Shown one piece after another: positions 40,944 through 53,400 of a stretch of 64,000 nucleotides of DNA (its first letter is position 1; each line of letters opens with the position of its first letter). A program made the position numbers and the translations under genes. Below the pieces are notes generated by a model that had not been told where the DNA came from, ran no database searches, and worked only from the letters and a program-made list of their open reading frames with translations. The stretch is from the NCBI GenBank assembly GCA_023213315.1, contig JAKCPI010006182.1, positions 186,001 to 250,000 of the forward strand. Reading direction: 5' to 3'. The DNA comes from Euborellia annulipes (Eukaryota; Arthropoda; Insecta; Dermaptera; Anisolabididae).

Positions 40944-41901
40944 CTCGGAAACAATTAAAGACAGAAATAAAATCAAAATAAATGGGTATTTAAATAATAA
41001 TTGATTTTTAATCTAATAAAAAGAAAAAGATTTAAATTCCGTTACCATGGCAACCATTTCTATCTTTCCTATGAAGAACAAGAGTAAAGTGGTCTTCAGA
41101 AGATTTTAACGACAAAATGAGAATATACATTTTAAAGACCATCTAAAAAATAGTTGATTTATGAATTTTAAAAAAATCCTTGGAGGGAATTTTGAGAAAA
41201 TCGAAAAAAAAACTGAAAAAGTACATCAGTAAAGTACTAGTACTTTTTGGCCGATTTTGTTCAAAAGGTTATTTTGAGATTCTGGGAAGGTGCCTAAGTT
41301 AAATATAAAATTTCAATCCGGTAGCTCAATTCCTTCATGCTAAAATTCTGTCCACACGCACACACACACACACACACGAGACCAATTTGCGGGACCCACT
41401 TTTTTTGGACTCAGGGGACCTCAAAACATGTATATCCATCAAAATCTCGACATCGAATTTTTGACATGATCTCAATACTTTCTCTCTCTATATATTTCAT
41501 ATATAGGGTACGAGAAAGTAAAATTTCTAATAAATTAAATTCATTAGAGTTTTTGTTAAATTTTCTTGATATATATTGAACATCTACCGGTATATGGATA
41601 TTGATACCATAAAAATAATTTCATTTAGACCAAAACACAATTATACTCTATTTTTTATGTAAAATTTTTACTCTTAAGTTATTTCGAAAAAAACCTGAAT
41701 TAAATTAACCAAGAATTCATCATCAAACTCGTGTCTCTGAAGAAGTTAGTTGTTTATAAATTAAAAGACCCGCGCGCCTGCAATTGGCAAACATGCAACC
41801 AAAAGTGCCTTTCTGCTTAACTGGTGGCGTATTCCCCTAGATAATAAAATTAAAAAATATCAATCTGAATGTTGACAAAAATATTATTTCTAGATTAAAT
41901 A

Positions 41902-41941
<40 letters not shown>

Positions 41942-44900
41942 CAGTATAATTCTCAATTATTTGTGTATATATACGTAAACGAAATTCTCTTTTTTTCACA
42001 TTCATGATAACGTTATTGAAGGGGGTTGCAAAATTTATTTTTCAAAATAAACATTTCTCCTTATAAAAATTAATTTATTATTGCCTACAGTCAGAGGATA
42101 ATACTAAATAAATTAGTTTCATTAGTGTTTATAATCTCAAGAGGCTTCGATTCATAAGTAAAGAATTTATTCTGTTTACTCATATGGATGAAGACCTAAA
42201 ATTCTTTAAAATCCATAGTAAAAATATATACCTGGTATATAATTTTAATCAGGGGCGTATATAGAAATTTTTTTCGGGGGGGCCCGAACTCAAAGAATTT
42301 TTCTGAGGGAAATTTTTTTTTTTAATTTTTTCACACGAAATTTTTTGAGGAACATTTTTTCTATTGCGGAACCAAAGTTGTCCATCCTGCGGAAAAATTT
42401 GTTACGCTGATGTCTGTATATCCCTATATATGTATATGTGTTTGGGAAATTTCGGGGGGGCCCGGGCCCCCTCGGCCCCCCCTTAAATACGCCCCTGATT
42501 TTAATACAAAGTTTAACTTTCCTTAAATATAAAAAGTATAATAATATAATATTAAATTTTTTTTTTTAAATTTTTTTTTAACAAATTATTTATGTCATAG
42601 ATTTTATAATTTTTACTTGAGAAGTTAACTCGAATTTCGTCACAAATTGGATATGCATCAATTGTAAATCCTTATATAATAAAAAAGAATTTAATCAAAT
42701 AAAGATATTATCTTGATCAATCTCATGAAATTCTGCAATTAAATAATTTAATTAATAAATTTGGTATATTAACAGTGTTATTAATATAAAAGAAAAATAA
42801 ATTTTATTTTTACCTTTCTGTGATAAATAATTTTGTTCTTGTCGATTTTCTTTTTCATCTAAATATGGCAAAATAGCGTAAAGCTAAAAAAAGAATTGAA
42901 AAAAAAATTTACGAGTTTGCAAAGATGAGAAAACCGAGCCTCGGTCACCAGCCAAAGGCAGCCAGCCAGCTGTCAGGAGCAAATCCTTTTCTTTGATTTA
43001 CTATGCAAATGAGATCCTTTCCCTGACCAAGGCAATATTTTTTAATTCTCAGAATCTATTAAAAATTTTAAATTAATATTTTTGTTTTTGTCTTAATAAA
43101 TGAACAATAGGGCTCTTTATAAAAAATAAATATAATGAATCGCAATTTTTTTTTTTTAATAGTTTAATATGGAAAATATTTTATCATTTATTATTTCAAT
43201 ATTTCAAAACTATATATCCTAAACAAGGTTGTGTACAATAAAATAATTTCTCCAGTGCTTCGCTACATCACTCTTTGCGAATTAATAAACGTGATTAATT
43301 TATTTATGTTAATTAAAAAAAAAAACATTTGGATCAATATCAAATTAAAAATAAAAGTAAAATGAAGAAAAAAGACTTTATTCCATACGATTATATTAAA
43401 AATAAAATTTTGACTTTGACACAAAAAATTTCATTCAAAAATTTTTTTAAAAATTTGGGTGTAAATATTAATTAAAACTCACTTATTTTGTATTTATATA
43501 TAAATAAATATTTACCTCTTCATCCCAAAGAAATCTAAATAGATACACTGGCTTTTCATATTTATTATTTTTTATCCTGGTAGCCAATCCAATAAAATCT
43601 CCCTCTTTGAGTTGAACAAATACAAACGGTTCAAGTTTTTTACCATTGAGAAATGTTCCATTTAGGGAGTTTTTATCAAGAATGAGGGGTTGGAATTGGC
43701 CCTCAAAGTACAAATTAATGACGCAATGAATAAGAGAAATAAATTCATTTGAAATGATAATTCCATTCTCTGATCCCCGTCCAATATGTATCTAAAATTC
43801 AAAAGAAATTCAAAAAATATTGTAATATTAAAAAGCAATGAAAGTATTTACCTCATCAGTGAATATATAATATTTTTCTTCCTCAAAATCGTACTCATCT
43901 ACATTAATTTTTTTAAGAACCCACATTTTGCATTCTATGTATAAGTGATTTATGCGTGGACTTCATCACAGGACCGAGCAGAATAAAGGAGTTTGAAGGA
44001 CGCATTTGAACTCCTCCAGAGTGTGCTACTCGCTAAAAGTCTCAACTTGGCGCATAATTTCAATTTTATCAATATACTGGACTACTACAAGTTATGCAGG
44101 CTTAGGAGCATTCTGAATGACGCCACGCTTTTCGCTTTTTAGTGTCTTTTTGACATGGGGCAAGCCATCCTCGCTGAGGGGGTGGTGGCATGGGACCAGC
44201 TATCCTCCGGGGGGCCTGGAAAGCCCCATATTTTCTCAATTTTTCTTGGAGCAAGAAGCTTTCTAGGGGGGGGGGGGGGGGCTGCACCCCCCTAGTTACG
44301 CCCATGCTTTTTGATTGGTTGAAAATATAGGTGGAGAGTTGACTCAGAGGCAGAACCTGTTCATTTTGTCTTTGGCTTTTTTAAACCTATTTTAAAGACA
44401 AAAAATACCCCCAAACTCTTAAAAATTTTCAGTTTAAGTGTCTGAAAAAAATGGTCATCTGGCATTCTAAATTTGATCTTCGATGCCTGATAAATAAGTC
44501 AACTGTCATTTTATTTTTGATATGCCCATGTAGCTCAGAGGCAAATCATTCATCTTGAACAGGGATGGCAAACCAATGGCACGCGACACAATTTTTTGGG
44601 CACGCCCCCGATCAAAACGGTTTGCATTTTAGTTCAAAATAATAAAATATACAGTGCAAAATGTATTTTTTTGGTAGTACCCGTAAATAAAGAGTTTTGA
44701 ATTGTTAATACCTATTTAGTTTTAATATTTCTCAATAATCACCAAGTCAAAATTATTTAATGGCATTTCTATGGCCTCATTAAACATTTCTTTAGAAAAA
44801 AAGGTTCGCCACCCCTGGTCCAGAATCATTTTCTACGTCGGGAGAAGCCCGTGCTTAACGCTTGTGACGCCTTGGCTCACAGTTTGAGAATCACTCTTAA

Positions 44901-47364
44901 TAGGATCCATCAATAGCACCAATCAAAGAAAACTTTAACCATGAGATATAAGAGAGATGCCCAGGAAATGCATAAGCCTGGAGACAATTAAAAATTATTA
45001 TTTTCAATAAAATTAATTAATAATAATCAGAAATTAGTATTTTAATGATATAATTTAAATAATAGGTATTTTTCTACTAATAGGCCTTTTGAAATTAAAT
45101 ACATTGTAAGTAATTATTAAGATTATATTATATTATCTATTTTTAAGTAATTATTAATATAAAAAATTAAATTTACAAAATTGCACGTTAATTAAAATTT
45201 AATATTCGTGGAGAGTTAAATGTCTGGGTTCAGGGAAAAAGAGGAAGGGTTTGACCACGAAGCAAGCCCTCTAGGCTTTAAACATTATAAAACCTTTAAA
45301 ACGAAAATTGGAAAAAACTAAAAAAGTACACCAGTAGAGTACTAGTACTCGAGGTTTTCCAAAGACGAGACCTAGTGCAAGTTGTTTTCTATACCGGGAC
45401 CAGGAACGAGTTAAAACTTGAAACCTTTTGTTAAAGGGAATTTCAAGAGAATTAGAAAAATCAACAAAAGTACACCAGTAAGGTACTAGTACTCGAGAGG
45501 CCAAATTTTATTTGTATAGAAGAAATAAGAAAATATTTAAAATTTGAAAGAAAACTTTAAAGGGAATTTCAAGAAAATTGGAAAAAACTAAAAAAGTACA
45601 ACAGTAAAGTACAAGTACCCTAATTTTCCCAAACATGAGACCTAGCACAATTTCATTTTGGGACCACAATTAGTATATATTGTTACGCTAAAAGCCTGGT
45701 CTACTAGTCAGACCAAGTGGGCCGCTTGAGATGAACTCAGTGGAAATAAAAAAAATTTTAATTAATACAAATTTGGAAAGATATAAGAGTGATCTGCTTC
45801 GCTTTGTTTTGTAGTTTTATATATATTTAGTTACCCGAGGTAAGGAAAAATGGCTTAAGAATATGACCTTTTACCCTGAAAAATAAGTATGGCTAAATAA
45901 ATCAAAATAAAACGGAGTTTTATTTAAGTATGATAGGTTTATTCAAAATTTTAAATCATAGGAATGGATTTTATCCTTGTCTTAAAAATAAAGTAAAAAT
46001 TGTTATTCTGAAATTGAGTAATTCTTTATATCGCTTTTAATTGCTTGAAAAATTGTATTAGGTTTATTTAATTAACAGTAAATAATATAGTCGACTTTGC
46101 TTGTGTAATCTTTTATTAAAGTCGTATGAATAATTATTATTTTTATTTATGATTTTAATTATTTAAAAATATATTTTAAGAACGTTCTTTTTTTTTTTTA
46201 TTTATATGTATGAAGAGAAATATGGATAATTGAATATGACTTGAATATTTATAATTTTTTTTAAATAAACTTGTGCACGTGTTAAACACTTTTATATGGT
46301 ACTTGCAAAAAAATAATAATATTGTTTAACTAAAATAAAATGTTCAAATGTTCTTAAATTAATTTGAGTTTCAAATTAATATTTTATTTTTAATTGTTCA
46401 TGATCATGAATAGTGTTGATTGTTGTGGTACTTAGCTTGCGATGTCTTCAAACGCTGATAAATACAGGTACATGAGAGGTATCGTGGCTTCCAATGGAGT
46501 AGAGATTCTAATAAAAAGGTTTGTTTCAGGACGACGGCGATGTTTCACAGTGGAAGAGTATTAATAAATTGTAGACGACACTTGGTAATTAATATTGCAA
46601 TTGGTATAATGAGACTTGGATAATTAAATGAAAACTGATTGTCTCTTCGGATTCAACGTGTCTGTCCGCTTCGTGCTCCCAAGGGTTTCTGCTCCTCCCC
46701 TATCCTGTCTCTCTCCTCTCCAAGCTACCAATCTTCTCCTCCTTCGCTTTGCTTGTCTCTTTCCCCGCCCTTCAACCCCCTTTGTCCACGCGGAAGCTCT
46801 CCCTTGTCTCGGTGGTGAGAGAAGTTGAGTCGGAAACTCATCCCCACTTTTTTCTCCTTCTTGCTTCTAGAAAATTCTCTCTTCTTTTTTTCGTATATTT
46901 TTTATATTTTAACCATTTATAGCATATAATAAAATTTGTTTTTATTTTAAATGGAATTTTTTTTTGTGTTGTTTTTCTTTGGTGAATAAATATTGCAGGG
47001 CCGGAACTAGGAGATTTTTTAGGGGGGCAAAATTTAATTTGCCGCCCCCCTCCTTAAAATTTTCCCTGATCTCAAAAATTTTTTTGCGAAATTTTTTTTT
47101 TTTTTTTTCGCGGAACCCAATTTTCCCGTCCGAAAAAATATTTTACCTTTTTTTTAGAGACGCAAAATTTGCCGCCCCCTGATAACTGCCGCCCGGGGCA
47201 CGTGCACCCACTGCCCCCTCCCCCCTGGATCCGGCCCTGAAATATTGATTTTTTTAAATAATTTTATTTGAATTTTTTATTTAAATCTTCCTTTCTTCAA
47301 AAATAAAACTTTCGAATTTAATTACGAGTGCTTATAATACCTGAGTCCAGGTGCCTCGTATATT

Positions 47365-47406
<42 letters not shown>

Positions 47407-50400
47407 AAATTTGAAAAAAAAAAATCGTTAGAGCCGTTTTCGAGAACTGATATGCATATATATAAGCAAACGGCATTATTTAAGAAATAATATAAAAAAT
47501 TTAAAAAATTGATTTCTTATTTTTGGAAACAAAGATAAAACAATTACCTCCTTTGCACAGAGTTGGCTGAATGAGGGCGGAGGGGGTGAAGCCCAACTGG
47601 GGCGCTGTTTTTCGTTCGACCTTTTTTTTTTTTAGTATTCGAATTTCGTTCGATTTTTTTTTTGTAATTTTTCTTCGGATTTGTGACATAAAATGAATTT
47701 ATTATGAAATTTCAAAAAAAGCCGAAATTGACTTAAAATAGCCTATTTTAAGTTAAAATACTTAAAATAGGCACTAAAAAAGGCATTTATAGATGAAATA
47801 GGCACTAAAACCTGAAATCGACCAAAATAGGCATTATAGGCACTAACAAATGCCTCTTATTTTATTCAGAATTTCATGAAACGTATACATATCATATTGG
47901 CCTAAATTTTAAGCCATAAATAAAAAAAAGGCAAATAGGGCGAAATCCGAGCCCTACTGACCGCACACCGATTTCCAAAGTTGTGTAATGAACTGTCCCA
48001 CCAGATTTTCCCTATTTAAAATTTTTTACATCTTTTTAAATTAAAAGAAGTGTTTAGAAATACATACCGGTAGGCTTTATTATTAACATCTTTTACATTA
48101 AATAAAATTTTTTTAAAATTAGATTTTTAACGTTTATTACACTTGGCCTTTTTATTCAAGTTTATTTAATTGCGCTCCCTGTTCAATTTGGTATACTTTA
48201 ATGGTAACATCACCGAAGGAAACTCTTTTTTTGTCTTGGGTTTTTTTTCAACATTTTTTTCTTTATCCGTTTGGGGAAATTTGCTCTCCTCATTTTTTTG
48301 CGAACTTAGATCCTCATTCTTGCTATAACTACGCAGCTTCCTTTTGTAATTGTTCGTTTCTTCAGGATCCTAAAAGAGAAAATTATTATTTTTGATTAAA
48401 AAGCAAAGACTCTAAAAAATATTGATGCTTATAAAGTTTATTTTGATTGCCGATTCAGGATCATTATATTGACGTTTTTTAGGTATGGCTGTCATTCACA
48501 ATCATCATTTTGAAAAATATAATGAAAATTTTGTAAAATCAATGGAAGAAATTAAATTAAATTATACAAAAATTTAATAAAAATATCTTATTACAAGTTT
48601 CATTTTAAATGAAATATTATTATTATTTTTTTTTTTTAATAATACCTAAATTTAAGGAATTTTTTTAATGAGTTGCAGGGTGATCAAAGGACTCTCCTTG
48701 AAACTATTCAAAAACAATTTGAAATTAACGAGTTACTGAGAGAAGGGGGAGACTCGCTTTTTCCCAGTCACAAAAAATAGTTAAGGTTAGGGCTGGACGG
48801 TAATGGATTTTCATTACCGACCTCGATAATGAAAAAAAAAACCGGTTTTTCTCGAAAGTCGGTAAAAATTTTTTACCGAAAAATATTTTACCTTTTTTTT
48901 TAGAGACGCCAATTTTTTGCCGCCCGCGGAACCAAAGTTTGCCGCCGCGGAACATTTTTTTTTTTTTTCGCGGAATTTTACCTTTTTTTAGAGACGCCAA
49001 TTTTTTGCCACCCGCGGAACCGGAATTTGCCGCCGCGGAACCTAAGTTTGCCACCACCGCGGAACATTTTTTTTTTCGCGGAACCAAAATTTTTTCCCGT
49101 CCGAAAAAATCGGTTTTTACCGACTTTCGAAAAAAAAAACGGTTTTTACCGAATTTGAGGTTCGTTACCGCGTTTTCGGTAAAAAATTTTTACCGGTTTT
49201 TGCCGGTAAACCGGTTTACCGTCCAGCCCTAGTTAAGGTATCTCTAGAGATTTTGAAATTTTTTTTTTTGAAAAACCAACAATTAGAAAAATAAATAAAT
49301 AAAATACAAATTCTCTCTTACCTCAAGTCATATTTTTTATTGTCCTTTTTGATATGGCAAAAAAAAAAAATTTCCAAGTAAATCAAATATTAATTAATAT
49401 CTATAGGCTATAAGAAAAAATAAAAATTTTTACCTCATTTTTCTTTTCTTCATTTTTAAGAATCTAAAAAATAATTTTGTAAAAATTAATCAAGAAATTT
49501 GTAAGTTTGGGTAACAATTTCAAATATTAAGAGAATGCATACAATTTATGAAATGCAAATTAGAAAATTAAAAAAAAAAAAAAACAGAGCTTTGAACAAT
49601 AGTAATTCGAATTAGCAAAAAAATTCTTTTGCAATTAAGTAAACGATTAGATACGAAAATTATCAAATGAATATTTTTACCTTCCTTTTTCTCCCGGGAT
49701 TAGTTAATCTTTTTGGTTCCATCGAATCTATCAAATTAAATTATTACAAAAATTCGTCGACTTCTTTAGACTGTTTGAGTCAGATATTCTGCGTGTAATG
49801 GCTGCACGATCCTCTAATGACACTTTTATTACTACCCTCTTCTATGACTCAAATTAAGTCAAGAATTCTTAAAAAATATTCTCAAAAAAATTTATTCATA
49901 TCGGCCTAGTCTAGTTTAATTTATTAAGGTTTTTTTTTAAATTAATTTTTTATTAGAAAATAATTAAATTTTAATTTACTTTATTTATTATTATATATTT
50001 AATTGACTTGATTTGATTATCTTTTTTGCAAAATATAATTAATTTAAAAAATATATTTAAAATTTAAATCTAATTTATTAAAGTAAAAAGAAAAATAATA
50101 GCTATTCAATTTGTTTTTTGTTTTTTTTTTTTAATAATTTCTTTAATTTTGTTCAAATGTATGTGCGCGCGAATTTTTCAAATTTTGTATTTATTACTTT
50201 CTCTTACCCTATATTAGAAATATATAGAAAGAGAAAGTATTGCGATCATGCCAAAAATTCGATGTCGAGATTTTGATGGCTATACATGTTTTGAGGTCCC
50301 CTGTAATGGAGATCCTGGGTTCGATTCATTGGACGTTTGGCCCTCACAACAAAAAAAAAAAATACATATTGTTAAAACTGAACTTTTTTCAAGTAACCTT

Positions 50401-53400
50401 GAAATTTGTTAAAAATATTTTTTTATTTGTAGAATCCCTTATCGTTATTCAGGTAAAACCAAATCAATATTTAAACTTAATTATAAATAATCAAATTTAA
50501 GAGCAAGAAAACTTATTTTATATTAATCCGATTCCCTAGTTGCGTATTGTAATATATTTTGATTTTAATTTAAATATTTACTGATCCAAGGCGGTGCAGT
50601 TGGTAGACAATCCATGATTGAGTTCGTCCGGATAGACAATGCCCAGGTCTCTGTGCATCGTTCAATGGGGACCATATCTCAATGGACGAATCCTGATCCC
50701 ATTGAAAAAATTTGCATGGCTTGAAATTTTTGTGATGAGAGTCGCTATTAATGAAAATACCAATGTTTACCCAGAACAGGGGCGTATATAGAAATTTTTT
50801 TCGGGGGGGGGGGCCCGAACTCAAAAATTTTTTTGCGGGAAATTTTTTTTTTTAAGAAACTATATTTTTTTTCACACGAAATTTTTTGCGGAACATTTTT
50901 TCTATTGCGGAACCAAAGTTGTCCATCCTGCGGAAAAATTTGTTGGGCTGATGTCTGTATATCCCTATATATGTATATGTGTTTGGGAAATTTCGGGGGG
51001 GGGGCGGGCCCCCTCGCCCCCCCCCCTTATATACGCCCCTGACCCAGAATATAGTTAGTTTTGCTTCTCACATCACTTCCGAAATGAATCTGAAATTAAA
51101 ATAATACTTAAGGGGGTTCAGGAGCGACGTCTAAACGTACTTTAAAAAAATCTAGATATAAAAATATATATTTTTATGCTTTTATAAAAGATACATAATA
51201 TATAATAACATTTATTAAGTATTTATTGTCAAAAGATCAATGAAAATCAACCAAATGCATTAAATATTATTAGCTATCATTCTGACATCTCATGGCAAAT
51301 TTTTGAATTACTTGAGATTTTAGGTATATTTTTTATGACACACAACGCCATCTTAGCGGGAAAAACATGCGAACACCTTCGCTCCTGCCCCGCCTTAAGA
51401 CAGGATCGGAGTAGATTTCCTTGAACAAAATATAAGTATTAATAAAAATCTAATTTTTTCATAAAATATACTTTTAGGCATTTAAACAAATGTTTCATGG
51501 TTTAAAACCTTTAACATTTTTGCATCTTCTATTGAGTCAATTTTCTCAAAGTTGGACAATAAATTTAGAAGCTATGAGTTTTTATTTTTAATTATTAAGA
51601 GCCAGCATTGTTGAGGTGAATGTCAGATCGCTTAAAGCATAGCCCGCCGAAGGCGGGAAGACTTATTCACAATTATTTGTACCTAATATTAATGATTTTT
51701 TGCAGACTACCACCCAGACTTGGGCATCCGCTGCGATCCTATCCACGCGAGTTCGCCAGCCCTGGGCTTCCATTGGCGTGGCATACGCTTCGAAAACGCT
51801 GTGTCCGAAAAACGCCTTCGCCAGGGGAATACGTTATACCTTGAAATAGGCAACTCCGAACTTCGCCATGTCGAAATCAGGTAATTAATTCATTTACTAA
51901 TTTTTAAAATTACACCATTTTCTTGATATCAATTTAATGTATCATCTTAGTAGAGGTGAATAAAAATTTTGTATTCCAATTGGAGTGTTATTTTGACTTA
52001 TCGATTGTTATATAAATAATTAAAAGTGTTATAATTTAAATTTATTTTCCCTATAATCAGTATTTACTATTCCATGATCTTTAATTTCTTATTTAGTTTC
52101 GAATTACCAATTTACCTCTTTTGTTATTTTCTATTCAAATTTTTAAATATATTATTCATACTAGAAAGTTTCCTTCTTACTGATTTATTCATCTTTATTA
52201 TCGGTATTTGATAATTAAATAACTAACCTGAAATGTTTATTTAGATCTCTTAAAATAACAACAAAATTTTATTGTATTTTTTTTTTTTTTTTTTTTTTTT
52301 TGGAATGGGTGCATAAGGTCCGAAGACCTATAATGACCAATAGTCACATGCAGCCAGGAAGAAAATAAAAACAAAAGGAGAAGCATAAAGGGGAAACTCA
52401 ACTGCGGGAACTGAGAAGATGCCTGTTGAGGTTAGACTTGAAAGTCTGAAGATTGTAGGTTTTGGGGAAGATAGACGCAGGGAGCTTGTTCCAATCACGG
52501 GAGGTCATGGGGACAAAGGAAGAATGAAATTGATTTGTTCTGTTAGTCGTGATCTGAACAGCATAGGGATGCTGGGAAGATGCCTCTCTTGTGTTCCGTG
52601 AATATGTTGCATTGGGTGGGATAATTGATAATTCGGCAGAGCATTGACCATGGTAATACCTGTAGAAGAGAGATAGTGCAGATACTCTTCTTCTATGATC
52701 TAGTGACTGTAGGGATGCAGTAAGGGTAGAATCACCTATCAGTCTAATTGCACGCCTCTGTATGGCTTCCAAGGAGGAGAGAGCGTCTTTCGACGCCCCT
52801 CGCCAAAGGTGGGAACAATATTCAAGACACGGCCGAATTTGGGCTTTATAGAGGATTAGGAGTTGTTGGGAGGAAAAGTAACGCTTCGTTTTGAATAGGA
52901 AACCCAATTTCCTTGCGGTAGATTTAACCACAGAAGAGATGTGGTTGCTCCAGGAGAGATCAGATGTAACTGTCACTCCCAGAACAGAAAATGAATCTTT
53001 GAACTCGAGGCTATTATTGCTGTAAATAAGGGGAGGGCAAATCCTATTTTTTTGTCTAGAAATTAAACAACATTGGGTTTTTTGGGAATTGAATTTTACT
53101 TGATTGAGGTTTCCCCATTCCTCCAAGAGACCAAGATCATCATTTATCGACGACACAGCCCCCAGACGACCAGTGGACAGTGGCGTAATCAGGGGGGGCG
53201 AGGGGGGCTCGAGCCCCCCCCGCCCCAGGCGCATCGAGCCCTTGGCGCCCCCCGGAACCGGCATAGGCGCCCTACGGCCTCTAAAATATAGCCCAGCGTA
53301 TGTGATTTTATCATATTCTTTTCATCGATTGTCTTAAAAAATTGATTGTTTTCTTTTAAAATTATATTACAACTTGAATTCTACTATTTTAAATGAATTT

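Larger units (their letters stand above)
48139..50253 (+). repeat. Segmental duplicate B (carries KNL1-like copy 2)
   Basis: About 2.1 kb; the extra length relative to duplicate A is mainly the 444-bp TAGGGCTGGACGG element plus its 8-bp duplication. Small indels occur in A and T runs. Confidence 0.85.

Noticed and set aside
28995..43926. FHA gene continuing into the KNL1-like exons as one long minus-strand gene
   Set aside because: FHA exon 3 ends in phase 1; joining it to the ATTCTT, GACAAT or GATCCT exons gives immediate stops.
46628..46828. Pro/Ser/Leu-rich 66-codon frame in the GC-rich patch
   Set aside because: No splice support, no recognisable domain; composition alone explains it.
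48725..49232. Opposed 97- and 120-codon frames
   Set aside because: They fall in the TAGGGCTGGACGG transposon, whose internal GCGGAACC repeats keep frames open by chance.
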